Of a stretch of 64,000 bases of DNA, positions 1-7,798 are shown in pieces. Location of the stretch: positions 4,312,001-4,376,000 of the forward strand of contig NZ_JAFBCL010000001.1 of NCBI RefSeq assembly GCF_016907655.1. The letters are read 5' to 3'. This DNA is from Saccharothrix algeriensis. GTDB lineage: Bacteria; Actinomycetota; Actinomycetes; Mycobacteriales; Pseudonocardiaceae. The position numbers and the translations under genes are program-made. The notes under the pieces were generated by a model. That model was not told the origin of the DNA. It was given only the letters and a program-made list of their open reading frames with translations, and made no database searches. The first letter of the stretch is position 1. Each line of letters starts with the position of its first letter.

Positions 1-1863
1 GACGTGCCGGCCACGGCCAAGCACTTCATCGGCGACGGCGGCACGCTCGGCGGCGTGGACCAGGGCGTCACCCCGGCCACGACCGCCGAGATGGTCAACG
101 TCCACGGGTGGGGCTACTACGGCGCGCTGGCGGCCGGCGCGCAGACCGTCATGGTGTCGTTCAGCAGCTGGAAGAACGACCAGGGGGTCGACGAGGGCAA
201 GCTGCACGGCAGCAGGTTCGCGCTCACCGAGGTCCTGAAGGGCAGGATCGGGTTCGACGGGGTGGTGGTGTCGGACTGGAACGGCATCGGCCAGGTCCCC
301 GGCTGCACCAACGCCGGCTGCCCGCAGGCGATCAACGCCGGCGTGGACGTGGTGATGGTGCCCCACGACTGGAAGGCGTTCATCGCCAACACCGTCGCGC
401 AGGTCGAGAGCGGGCAGATCCCGATGTCGCGCATCGACGACGCGGTGACGCGGATCCTGCGCGTGAAGCTGCGCAGCGGCGTGCTGGACGGGAAGAAGCC
501 GTCCGAGCGCGAGCACGCGGGCTCGTCGCGGGCGTTGCAGGCGCGCGAACTCGCCCGCGAGGCGGTGCGCAGGTCGCAGGTGCTGCTCAAGAACGACGGC
601 CGCGTGCTGCCGCTCAGGCCGGGTTCGAGGGTGCTGGTGGTGGGCAAGAGCGCGGACAGCCTCCCGAACCAGACCGGCGGCTGGACGCTGACCTGGCAGG
701 GCACCGGCAACACCAACGCCGACTTCCCCGACGGGACGACGGTCCTGGGCGGCCTGCGGGAGGCGCTGGGCGCGGACGACGTGGTGTTCGCCGAGACCGG
801 CGACGTGGACCCGAGCGGGTTCGACGCGGTGGTCGCGGTGATCGGCGAGACCCCGTACGCGGAGGGCGTCGGCGACCTCGGCCGGCGCTCGCTGGAGGCC
901 GCGGAGCTCTACCCGGAGGACCTGGCGGTGCTGGACCGGGTCAGCGGCAGGGGCGTCCCGGTGGTCACGGTCTACGTGTCCGGCCGGCCGCTGCACGTCA
1001 ACAAGGAGCTGAACCGCTCCGACGCGTTCGTGGCCGCGTGGCTGCCCGGCACCGAGGGCGGCGGCGTCGCGGACCTGCTGGTGCGCGGGCGCCACACGCA
1101 CCCCGGTTACACCGGCACGCTGTCCTACTCGTGGCCGCGCGGCGCGTGCCAGGGCCCGTTGAACCCCGGCCAGGACGGCTACGACCCACTGTTCGGGCTC
1201 GGCTACGGCCTGCGGTCCTGGCAGGCGGGCGACGTCGGCCGCCTGGACGAGACGTCGCCGGGCCACGGCTGCTCCGGCGGCGGCGGCGGCCCGGCGACCG
1301 AGGACCTGGAGCTGTTCCACCGCCGGGACGTCCCGCCGTACCAGGCCATGATCGGCTCGTCGGACGACTGGGGCGGCACGGTGCTCGGCCCGGACGGCGA
1401 GGCCGCGCACGGCCCGATCACCGTGCGGCCGGCCGACGTGGACGTGCAGGGCGACGCGTTGCGGACGACGTGGACCGGGACCGGCCCCGGCCAGCTCTAC
1501 CTCCAGGACCCGGCCGGGGGCAGCGACCTGCGCGGCTACCTGGCGGCGGACGCGGCGCTGGTGTTCGACGTGGTCGTGCACCGGCCGCCGGCGGGCCGCG
1601 CGGTGGTCAGCGCGCACTGCGTCCACCCGTGCGGGGCGGAGGTCGACGCCACCGGCGTGTTCACCGGCCTGCCGGTCGGCGCGAAGGCGACGGTGAAGAT
1701 CCCCGTGTCGTGCTTCGCCGCCAAGGGGCTGGACCTGGCGAACGTCAACACGCCGTTCCTCGTCTACGCGGACGGCGCGTTCGAGGTCTCGTTCGCGAAC
1801 GTCCGGTGGTCGCCGAAGGCGGCACTCGACCCGGACGCGCGCACGTGCGAGGAGCCGGGCTGA
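1..1863 (+). CDS. Glycoside hydrolase family 3 beta-glucosidase-like enzyme, 5' end outside window
   Basis: The reading frame is open from the first base, so the gene starts upstream and about 620 residues are visible. GH3 landmarks are present: KHFIGDGGT near residue 7 and VSDWNG near residue 90, where the Asp is the expected nucleophile, followed by the second GH3 domain with the LLKNDG...LPL segment (about residues 195-205). The last 190 residues or so, after the GLGYGL segment, form an extra C-terminal beta-type domain like that of ExoP-type GH3 glucosidases. By family it would release glucose from beta-glucans or cello-oligosaccharides. Whether it is secreted cannot be seen because the N-terminus is missing. 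It converges with the exporter gene that ends 33 bp downstream. Confidence 0.9.
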   Translation, partial: DVPATAKHFIGDGGTLGGVDQGVTPATTAEMVNVHGWGYYGALAAGAQTVMVSFSSWKNDQGVDEGKLHGSRFALTEVLKGRIGFDGVVVSDWNGIGQVPGCTNAGCPQAINAGVDVVMVPHDWKAFIANTVAQVESGQIPMSRIDDAVTRILRVKLRSGVLDGKKPSEREHAGSSRALQARELAREAVRRSQVLLKNDGRVLPLRPGSRVLVVGKSADSLPNQTGGWTLTWQGTGNTNADFPDGTTVLGGLREALGADDVVFAETGDVDPSGFDAVVAVIGETPYAEGVGDLGRRSLEAAELYPEDLAVLDRVSGRGVPVVTVYVSGRPLHVNKELNRSDAFVAAWLPGTEGGGVADLLVRGRHTHPGYTGTLSYSWPRGACQGPLNPGQDGYDPLFGLGYGLRSWQAGDVGRLDETSPGHGCSGGGGGPATEDLELFHRRDVPPYQAMIGSSDDWGGTVLGPDGEAAHGPITVRPADVDVQGDALRTTWTGTGPGQLYLQDPAGGSDLRGYLAADAALVFDVVVHRPPAGRAVVSAHCVHPCGAEVDATGVFTGLPVGAKATVKIPVSCFAAKGLDLANVNTPFLVYADGAFEVSFANVRWSPKAALDPDARTCEEPG

Positions 1864-1895
1864 CCGGTGAGGTCGGGCCGCACCGCAGCCCGACC

Positions 1896-2762
1896 TCACC
1901 CGACACCGCGCCCGGCCCGTGGTTCCCGCACCCGCGCCTGTGCCGCGACCAGCGCGGCGAGGACGACGACGGCCCCGAGCACCTGCGCGGCGGTCAGGTC
2001 CTGCCCCAGGGCGAGCCAGCCGACCGCGGTCGCGACCACCGGGCTGAGCAGCCCGAGGAACGCGACCTCGGTGGCGGGCAGCAGGCGGATGCCCCGGAAC
2101 CACAGGCTGTAGGCGAGGGCCGCGCCGATGACCGTCAGGTAGGCGTAGCCGGCCGCGTTCGTCGCCGACAGCGCCGGCGGCAACCCCTCCACCAGCAGCG
2201 TGACCGGCAGGAGCAGCAGGCCGCCCGCGACGAGCTGCCACCCCGTGCCCGCCGGCAGCGACGCGGGCGAGCCCCACCTCTTGCCCAGCACCGTGCCGAC
2301 CGCCATCGCCGCCGCGCCGCCCAGGGCCGCCGCGACACCCAGCCAGTCGAGCCGGGCCTCCGCGCGCAGCACCAGCAGGCTCACCCCGGCGATCCCGGCG
2401 ACCGCCGCGAGCGCGACCCGCGGCGACATCCGCTGCCCCAGCAACCCGGTGGCGAGCCCGGCCACGATCAGCGGCTGCACCGCGCCCACGGTCGCCGCCA
2501 CGCCGCCCGGCAACCGGTAGGCGGCCAGGAACAGCAGCGGGAAGAACACGCCGATGTTGAGCGCGCCCAGCACCAGTGATCGCCACCACCAGTCACCCGA
2601 GGGCACCCGACGCGTCACCGCGACCAGCAGCAACCCGGCCGGCAGCGACCGGAGCAGCCCGGCCAGCAGCGGGCGGTCCGGCGGCAGGTGCTCGGTGGTG
2701 ACGAAGTACGTCGTGCCCCACAGGGCCGGGGCCAGCGCGGTGACGAGCCGGTTGCTTAGCAC
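1896..2762 (-). CDS. EamA/DMT-family membrane transporter
   Basis: This 288-residue, very hydrophobic protein has the two five-helix EamA repeats of the drug/metabolite transporter superfamily, with the N-terminal PALWGTTYFV signature and a second repeat beginning near residue 145. The likely role is export of a small metabolite or amino acid at the cytoplasmic membrane; the substrate is unknown. The GTG at 2762 is the first start after an in-frame stop. A TTAGTT box (2775-2770) lies exactly 7 nt before it, so the transcript is probably leaderless. It is divergent from a MarR regulator 68 bp away that probably controls it. It is about 30 residues shorter than many family members. Confidence 0.88.
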   Translation of the reverse strand: MLSNRLVTALAPALWGTTYFVTTEHLPPDRPLLAGLLRSLPAGLLLVAVTRRVPSGDWWWRSLVLGALNIGVFFPLLFLAAYRLPGGVAATVGAVQPLIVAGLATGLLGQRMSPRVALAAVAGIAGVSLLVLRAEARLDWLGVAAALGGAAAMAVGTVLGKRWGSPASLPAGTGWQLVAGGLLLLPVTLLVEGLPPALSATNAAGYAYLTVIGAALAYSLWFRGIRLLPATEVAFLGLLSPVVATAVGWLALGQDLTAAQVLGAVVVLAALVAAQARVREPRAGRGVG

Positions 2763-2820
2763 TAAGCCAAACTAACTCACCGCTAAGCCACCTGATCCGG
2801 TGATCTGCCTCACCGCTAAG
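2754..2820. promoter_or_regulatory. Divergent promoter region with CTAAG operator repeats (MarR/EamA)
   Basis: A palindrome GCTTAG-CA-CTAAGC (2754-2767) overlaps the exporter start codon. Two direct copies of CACCGCTAAG (2778-2787 and 2811-2820) sit between the two divergent genes, the second inside the putative -10 box (TAAGGT, 2817-2822) of the MarR gene. The shared CTAAG core, the placement over both promoters and the adjacent MarR gene make these the likely binding sites for that regulator. Confidence 0.6.
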
Positions 2821-2830
2821 GTATTCGGTC

Positions 2831-3343
2831 ATGGCGGATCACGTCGACCTAGTGCTGGACCAGTGGCACGCGCAACGCCCGGACCTGGACGTCTCCCCGA
2901 TGGCGGTGATCGGCCGGCTGTCCAGGCTCGCCCGCCTGGTCGACGGCGAACTGCGCAAGACCTTCGCCCGCCACAACCTGGACCGCGCGTCGTTCGACGT
3001 CCTCGCCACCCTGCGCCGCAGCCCCCCTCCCCACCGCTTGACGCCGACCGGGCTGATGCACGCGTCCATGGTCACGTCCGGCGCGATCACCCAGCGCCTG
3101 GACCGGCTGGAGGCGCGCGGCCTGGTCACCCGGCAGCCCAGCGAGGTGGACGGTCGGGGCGTCGTGGTCGCGCTGACGGAGGAGGGCCGCGAACTGGTCG
3201 ACCAGGTGCTCCCGGACCACCTGGCCACCGAACACCGCTTGCTCTCCGGCCTCGACCCGGCCGAACGCGCCCAACTGGCCGACAACCTCCGCACAGCCCT
3301 GGAAGCCCTGGGCGACACCCACACCCACCCCGCAACGCCCTGA
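2831..3343 (+). CDS. MarR-family transcriptional regulator
   Basis: The protein has 170 residues, the usual MarR size. The winged helix spans roughly residues 40-115 (LARLVDGELRKTFARHNL, then recognition helix SGAITQRLDRLEARGLVTR and wing DGRGVVVALTEEGREL), flanked by dimerisation helices. MarR proteins are dimeric, usually ligand-responsive repressors of a neighbouring transporter, and the divergent EamA gene fits. The ATG at 2831 follows a TAAGGT box by 8 nt, so the message may be leaderless. A 13-bp palindrome (CCAAGG-C-CCTTGG, 3366-3378) just downstream is too weak to call a terminator with confidence. Confidence 0.92.
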   Translation: MADHVDLVLDQWHAQRPDLDVSPMAVIGRLSRLARLVDGELRKTFARHNLDRASFDVLATLRRSPPPHRLTPTGLMHASMVTSGAITQRLDRLEARGLVTRQPSEVDGRGVVVALTEEGRELVDQVLPDHLATEHRLLSGLDPAERAQLADNLRTALEALGDTHTHPATP

Positions 3344-3436
3344 GCCCACCACTTCAACTTTTGGCCCAAGGCCCTTGGCACGCCCCGTGCAGTCCGGTGT
3401 CTTCGTGTTCTCCCCGTATGGCCTGCCCGGAGGGCT

Positions 3437-3497
3437 ACCATGCTTTTCTGGGGGGTGCAAGCACGCTTTTCGCTTGCACCCCCCAGAAAAGCATGGT
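3437..3497. repeat. Perfect 26-bp hairpin, 9-nt loop (copy 1, left)
   Basis: Arms 3437-3462 and 3472-3497 are exact reverse complements around loop ACGCTTTTC (3463-3471). The stem contains a run of six G:C pairs and ends with GCAAGC next to the loop. The same stem, with one base shifted and the loop in the opposite sense (GAAAAGCGT), occurs at 56309-56369. Confidence 0.9.
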
Positions 3498-3747
3498 CGT
3501 CTTTGACAGGTCATGCGGGGGGAACACGACCGCTCTTGCTCTTCCTCCTCCTTGGCGGCCTGCCCGTCCGGCGAGGACTCTTTTTCTTTTCAGCTTCAAG
3601 CGCTACCGCACCAATGAGATCCGCACCGCACCAATTCTCACCCGGATCCGTGCGCGACCCAAGTACGAAGAGCGGCCGAGAGGCCCCCAAGGAGGAGGAA
3701 AAGAAAGGGCGGTCGTGTTCCCCTCCCCGCACGGCCTGCCGAAGGCA

Positions 3748-3808
3748 ATCGCATTTGTCGGGGGGTGTCAAGCGAAGAGCGTGCTTGACACCCCCCGACA
3801 AATGCGAT
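3748..3808. repeat. Perfect 26-bp hairpin, 9-nt loop (copy 1, right)
   Basis: Arms 3748-3773 and 3783-3808 are exact reverse complements around loop GAAGAGCGT. The stem sequence differs from the left hairpin, but the inner end (GGGGGGTGTCAAGC) and the loop are nearly the same, so geometry and apex are kept while the outer stem changes. Confidence 0.9.
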
Positions 3809-3913
3809 CGGGCTGCGCCCAGGCCGTACGGGGAGGAGAACACGAAGCGACCGGTGTGGCACCGGGTGCACCACGCCTGCGTCTGGAGCGCGAAAGGTGC
3901 GCTGCCCGTGTGC

Positions 3914-3976
3914 GAGCCCCAGTGAGTTCAGCGCGTCCCAGCGCGCCTCGGTGAGCCCCAGTGAGTTCAGCGCGTC
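3914..3976. repeat. 24-bp direct repeat, two copies, overlapping a gene end
   Basis: An identical 24-bp sequence beginning GAGCCCCAGTGAGTTC occurs at 3914-3937 and 3953-3976, spaced 39 bp apart. The second copy contains the stop codon and last codons of the leftward membrane-protein gene, so the first looks like a local tandem duplication of that gene's 3' end. Confidence 0.8.
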
Positions 3977-4371
3977 TCGGTGCGGCGCAACCACAGCAGG
4001 CCGAGCACGGGGAGCACCAGCGGGATGAACCCGTACCCGCTGCCGAAGTGCGACCAGACGGTGGCCTGCGGGAACCACGCCGGCTGCAGGTAGCTGATCC
4101 CGCCGACCACCAGCACCCCGGCCAGCTCCACCGCGCACGACAGGTAGGCCACCCGCCGCGAGGCGCGGCTGCCGACCGCGAGGGTGGCGGTGGCCAGCAG
4201 GTAGACGACCGCGGCGAGGGCGGACAGCAGGTAGGCGACCGGCGCCTCGCCGAAGCGCGTCGCGATCTGGACGGCCGAGCGGGCCGTCGCAGCGATCGCG
4301 AAGATCCCGTAGACGGCGATCAGCAGCCGCCCCGGGCCCGACCGCGTCGCGGTGGCGAGGTCGTCAGCCAT
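3967..4371 (-). CDS. Conserved membrane protein, function unknown
   Basis: This 134-residue protein has about four hydrophobic helices (near residues 15-35, 45-65, 73-95 and 110-128) and ends in a short basic tail. I do not recognise a named family. A conserved-looking loop PAWFPQATVWSHFGSGYG precedes the last helix. It overlaps the upstream membrane-protein gene by 8 bp, so the two are probably translationally coupled and may form one complex. Confidence 0.7.
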   Translation of the reverse strand: MADDLATATRSGPGRLLIAVYGIFAIAATARSAVQIATRFGEAPVAYLLSALAAVVYLLATATLAVGSRASRRVAYLSCAVELAGVLVVGGISYLQPAWFPQATVWSHFGSGYGFIPLVLPVLGLLWLRRTETR

Positions 4372-4744
4372 GCCCGACCCACACCTGCTGCAACCGCAGG
4401 AGCATCACCGGCACGCTGAAGCAGCCCACGGCGAGCACGCCGGCGCCCCACCGGGAGCGCTCGGCCAGCGACCAGAAGCCGGCCAGCGGCAGCAGGAGCA
4501 CCGGGCCGACGAGGTAGCCGACGAACGTCGGCCCGGAGATGTCCCGGTCCAACCCGATCAGCTTGACCACGCCGATGACGGCCTGCACCAGCAGGCCGAC
4601 CTCCAGCAGCACCACCAGCCCCGCGATGCCGAGCGTGAGCTTGGTTTCCAGCGTCAGCGGCTTGTCCAGCACCATGAGCAGCACCGCCCAAGCGGCTGCC
4701 ACCAGCGCCAGGACGGCCAGCGCCACGGCCAGAGAGTCGATCAT
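4364..4744 (-). CDS. Conserved membrane protein, function unknown, coupled to the next gene
   Basis: This 126-residue protein begins with a helix at residues 3-25 and has three further hydrophobic stretches. A polar loop around residues 28-36 (DKPLTLETK) and an amphipathic RDISGP segment lie between helices. No catalytic motif is visible. Its stop overlaps the start of the second membrane gene. It starts at ATG 4744, followed upstream by GGACCTGGGG, which gives only a weak ribosome-binding match. Confidence 0.7.
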   Translation of the reverse strand: MIDSLAVALAVLALVAAAWAVLLMVLDKPLTLETKLTLGIAGLVVLLEVGLLVQAVIGVVKLIGLDRDISGPTFVGYLVGPVLLLPLAGFWSLAERSRWGAGVLAVGCFSVPVMLLRLQQVWVGHG

Positions 4745-5071
4745 CGCCCCAGGTCCTCCAACGGCATGTCCACCCCGGAATGTAGCCGTCGGCCCCCGGC
4801 GCCCGACCGAGCGGGCGAGCTAACGCCGGTCCCGCGGCCGGGCCGGGGCGCTCGCCGCGCTCACACCGCACCGGTTTCCCGAACCCCGCGCGGCCGGCCT
4901 GCCAGCGCCCCGTCAACCGGCCATCTCACTGTTGACGTCGATTCACCCGGCAGTGCCCACTCCCGTGCGATCCTGCCGGACAGATCGGCACCATCTCGTC
5001 ACGCACAGTCAAAGCCCTAGGTGGCGTGCCGGCACCCTGCGTCGCCGACTTCGGGGAGAGGACACCCAGCC
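4745..5071. other. Intergenic region upstream of the secreted nuclease
   Basis: These 327 bp lie between two divergent transcription units. No convincing coding frame is present. A TTGACG match at 4932-4937 lacks a good partner -10 box. The strong GGGGAGAGGA ribosome-binding site at 5053-5062 belongs to the nuclease gene. Confidence 0.5.
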
Positions 5072-6247
5072 GTGCGAAAGTTCCCCTGGCGCTTGAGCGG
5101 ACTGCTCGCCGCCACCGCCACCGTCGCCGCCACCCTGCTGGCGCCGTCGACCGCCGCCGGAGCCGCGCCCATCACGGTCGCGGAGGCCATCGGCCGGCAG
5201 GACGGGGCCCCGGCCACGGTCCGCGGCTACGTCGTCGGGCAGCCGACGGCGACCGACACCGTGCTGCGGTCCGGTTTCCCGTCCGACTACGCCTTGGCGC
5301 TGGCGGACACACCGGAGCAGACCTCCACCAGTCGTATGCTCTACGTGCAGGTCACGTCCTCCTTCCGGGCGTCCTGGGGCCTGCGCGGCAACCCCGGCCT
5401 GCTCGGCGCGCGCATCGACGTGACCGGCCCGCTGAGGGCCTACTTCGCCCACCCGGGCCTGACCTCGCCCACGGCGTTCGCCCCGGCCGGCGCCACACCG
5501 CCGCCGACCACGACCCCGCCCGCGACCACCACCGGGCCCGGCGTGCCCGGCGGCGACCACGACTCGACGTACTACCGGAACGCCGTCGGCAAGTCCGGCG
5601 CGGCGTTGAAGACCGCCCTGCACCAGATCATCCGGACGAACGCGAAGCTGTCCTACGACCAGGTGTGGAACGCGCTGAAGGCCACCGACGAGGACCCGGC
5701 CAACCCGGCGAACGTCATCCTCCTCTACAGCGGCCGTTCGCAGAGCAAGTCGACCAACGGCGGCAACGGCGATGACTGGAACCGCGAGCACGTCTGGGCC
5801 AAGTCGCACGGCGACTTCGGCACGGCCACCGGTCCGGGCACCGACCTGCACCACCTGCGCCCGGAGGACGTGTCGGTCAACGCCAACCGCGGCAACAAGG
5901 ACTTCGACCTCGGCGGCTCGGCGGCGGCGGAGGCGCCCGGCAACTACACCGACGCCGACTCCTGGGAGCCGCGCGACGCGGTGAAGGGCGACGTGGCGCG
6001 GATGCTGTTCTACATGGCGGTCCGCTACGAGGGCGGCGACGGGTTCGCCGACCTGGAGGTCAACGACAGCGTCGGCAACGGCAGCGCGCCGCGCATGGGG
6101 CGGCTGTCGGTGCTCAGGCAGTGGAACGCCCAGGACCCGCCGGACGCCTTCGAGAAGCGGCGCAACCAGGTCATCCACGACACCTACCAGCACAACCGCA
6201 ACCCGTTCATCGACCACCCGGAGTGGGTCGCGTCGATCTGGGGCTGA
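5072..6247 (+). CDS. Secreted endonuclease I-family nuclease with N-terminal OB-like domain
   Basis: The protein (391 aa from GTG 5072) has a classic signal peptide: KFPWR, a hydrophobic core, then an AAGA-type cleavage site near residue 32. Next comes an OB-fold-like domain of the DUF6359/YhcR type (ITVAEAIGRQ...VRGYVVG), a short Pro/Thr linker (TPPPTTTPPATTT), and the endonuclease I catalytic domain with WNREHVW, DLHHLRPED and NANRGNKDF, which hold the metal- and DNA-binding His/Asn residues. It should cleave extracellular DNA non-specifically, for nutrition or biofilm turnover. An earlier ATG at 5021 would put 17 polar residues before the signal peptide. The GTG follows GGGGAGAGGA by 9 nt and is preferred. 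Confidence 0.9.
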   Translation: MRKFPWRLSGLLAATATVAATLLAPSTAAGAAPITVAEAIGRQDGAPATVRGYVVGQPTATDTVLRSGFPSDYALALADTPEQTSTSRMLYVQVTSSFRASWGLRGNPGLLGARIDVTGPLRAYFAHPGLTSPTAFAPAGATPPPTTTPPATTTGPGVPGGDHDSTYYRNAVGKSGAALKTALHQIIRTNAKLSYDQVWNALKATDEDPANPANVILLYSGRSQSKSTNGGNGDDWNREHVWAKSHGDFGTATGPGTDLHHLRPEDVSVNANRGNKDFDLGGSAAAEAPGNYTDADSWEPRDAVKGDVARMLFYMAVRYEGGDGFADLEVNDSVGNGSAPRMGRLSVLRQWNAQDPPDAFEKRRNQVIHDTYQHNRNPFIDHPEWVASIWG

Positions 6248-6263
6248 CGCGCCGAGGGGTGTC

Positions 6264-6305
6264 ACACGGGGCAGGCGTGTTGCGGGCGCGGCACCTGCCC
6301 CGTGT
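6264..6305 (+). terminator. Hairpin terminator after the nuclease gene
   Basis: A perfect 12-bp stem (ACACGGGGCAGG, 6264-6275, pairing with 6294-6305) and an 18-nt loop begin 17 nt after the stop. There is no T-tract, which is usual for actinobacterial terminators. Confidence 0.65.
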
Positions 6306-6472
6306 ACGGCCGGAAGGGGACCACGTCCCCCGTACTCCTCTTCCGACTCCCCTTGCACCAACGGAAGGACACACACCCTCCAGGAGGAGGTGCGGTAACG
6401 CTATGCCACGCCGGCCTGATTGGCATCTACGACGTTCGAGTGAATTACCCGGTTCGCGGTAGTCGACTACTC

Positions 6473-7663
6473 TCAGGGAGTGACCGCTCCTCGGCGGTCG
6501 AACACGAGTTCGCGGGCCGAGCGCAGGCCCATCGCGATCGCGCCGCTGAGCACCGCCCCGTCGCCCAGCTCGCCCGCCACGACGCGGGGCGCCAGCGGCG
6601 TCATCCGGCGCAGCGCCGCCTCCATCGGGCCGCGCAGCATCCGGGTGTTGCCGCCGATGCCGCCGCCCAGCACCACCACCTCCGGGTCGATCACCGCGGT
6701 CACCGACGCGACGACGTAGGCCAGGCGCTCGCCCTCGTCCCGCACCGCCAGCAGCGCCCGCTCGTCGCCGGACTCGGCCAGCGCGAACACGTCGCGCGCC
6801 GACTTCGCCGTGGTGATCCCGTGCTGCCTGGCCAGCGCCACGACGGCCTCCGCGGCGGCGACCGCCTCCAGCCGGCCGCGCGGCGGGACGTCCACCCCGG
6901 ACGGGTCGCCGTAGGGCAGGTAGCCGATCTCGCCGGCCGCGCCGTGCGCGCCGCGGAACAGCCTGCCGTCCACCACGATCCCCATGCCGATGCCGGTGCC
7001 GACCGTGACGTAGGCGAACACGTCGATCCCGCGCGCCGCGCCGCAGGCGCGCTCGCCCACGGCGGCGAGGTTGGCGTCGTTCTCCACCACCAGGTCGGGG
7101 CCGAGCACGGCCCGCAGGTCGCCCAGCAGCCCCGGCCGCCCCAGGCCGGGCAGGTTCGGCGCGTGGTGCAGCGTCCGGTCGTGCCGGTCGGGGACGCCGG
7201 GCGTGCCGACGACCTTGACGACCAGGTCGGCCGTCGTGAGCCCGGCCTCGGCGGCGGTGCGCGCGGCCAGGTCGCGGACCGTGCGCACCAGCGTGGCCGC
7301 CGAACGGCTCCGGTTGCGCTCGTCCACCCGGGCGACCACCGAGCCCGCCAGGTCCGCCACCGCCACGCGGATGTGCTGCCGGCCGATGTCGACGCCCAGC
7401 ACGTGCCCGGCCGCGGGGTCGGGCTCGTAGACCATCGCCGACCGGCCGGGGCCGGCCGTGGTGCGGCCGATGGCGCGCACCAAGCCGTGCCGCTCCAGGT
7501 CCAGCAGCGCCTGCCCGACGGTCGGCTTGGACAGCCCGGTGTCCTTGGCGACCTGCGGTCTGGTCGCGGGGCCGCCGCGCCGCAGGCGGTCGAGCACGGC
7601 GCGCTGGTTGAGCACGCGCATACCTGCGGGGGTGCCCACCCGGGGCGACTTGCGGACCGTCAC
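6473..7663 (-). CDS. ROK-family transcriptional regulator (NagC/XylR type)
   Basis: The 396-residue protein has an N-terminal winged helix (residues 15-75: NQRAVLDRLRRGG, RPQVAKDTGLSKPTVGQAL) and a ROK sugar-kinase-like domain with GVDIG near residue 88, the ENDANLAA segment, TVGTGIGMG and HGAAGEIG. The usual ROK zinc motif (CxCGxxGC) after the GEIG segment is absent; YLPYGDPSGVD is found there instead. Sugar-responsive ROK regulators normally repress carbohydrate genes, and the divergent GH92 mannosidase is the obvious target. The GTG at 7663 lies 8 nt from a TAGACT box (7677-7672), so the transcript is probably leaderless. Confidence 0.9.
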   Translation of the reverse strand: MTVRKSPRVGTPAGMRVLNQRAVLDRLRRGGPATRPQVAKDTGLSKPTVGQALLDLERHGLVRAIGRTTAGPGRSAMVYEPDPAAGHVLGVDIGRQHIRVAVADLAGSVVARVDERNRSRSAATLVRTVRDLAARTAAEAGLTTADLVVKVVGTPGVPDRHDRTLHHAPNLPGLGRPGLLGDLRAVLGPDLVVENDANLAAVGERACGAARGIDVFAYVTVGTGIGMGIVVDGRLFRGAHGAAGEIGYLPYGDPSGVDVPPRGRLEAVAAAEAVVALARQHGITTAKSARDVFALAESGDERALLAVRDEGERLAYVVASVTAVIDPEVVVLGGGIGGNTRMLRGPMEAALRRMTPLAPRVVAGELGDGAVLSGAIAMGLRSARELVFDRRGAVTP

Positions 7664-7730
7664 AGCGGGTGAGTCTAGATCGCGGGCGGCGGTGGCCGGT
7701 CAGTCTCGCGGGCAGGCGGCCGGCCGGTGT

Positions 7731-7744
7731 TGACAACGATGTCA
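7731..7744. promoter_or_regulatory. Palindromic operator upstream of the GH92 gene
   Basis: TGACA-ACGA-TGTCA is a perfect 5-bp inverted repeat with a 4-bp spacer, 55 bp before the mannosidase start and overlapping a TTGACA hexamer (7730-7735). It resembles the TGACAACGTTGTCA-like sites of LacI/ROK regulators of glycoside hydrolases. The neighbouring ROK protein is a candidate binder. Confidence 0.5.
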
Positions 7745-7798
7745 GCTTATGGTCCCCCTGGGTCGGGAGCCGGTTCGCCGAGGCGGGAGGCACGTGCG

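Larger units (their letters stand above)
3401..3850. repeat. Double-hairpin repeat element, copy 1 (about 447 bp)
   Basis: The element is bounded by inverted termini (CTTCGTGTTCTCC at the left; its complement ends at 3847) that continue inward through CCGTAyGGCC on both sides. Inside are two hairpins, each with a perfect 26-bp stem and 9-nt loop, and a central spacer containing CCCGGATCCGTGCG. A second, inverted copy lies at 55965-57582. A 7-bp direct repeat CCGGTGT flanks the unit (3394-3400 and 3851-3857) and may be a target duplication. Short frames through it encode low-complexity peptides that change frame between copies, so it is treated as non-coding. The family is not recognised; a MITE-like element is one possibility. 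Confidence 0.75.

Noticed and set aside
3400..3860. Several small open frames (peptides rich in Pro/Arg/Ser) on both strands of the double-hairpin element
   Set aside because: They are read through hairpin arms, change frame between the two copies and lack start signals; similar peptides arise from any copy of the repeat.
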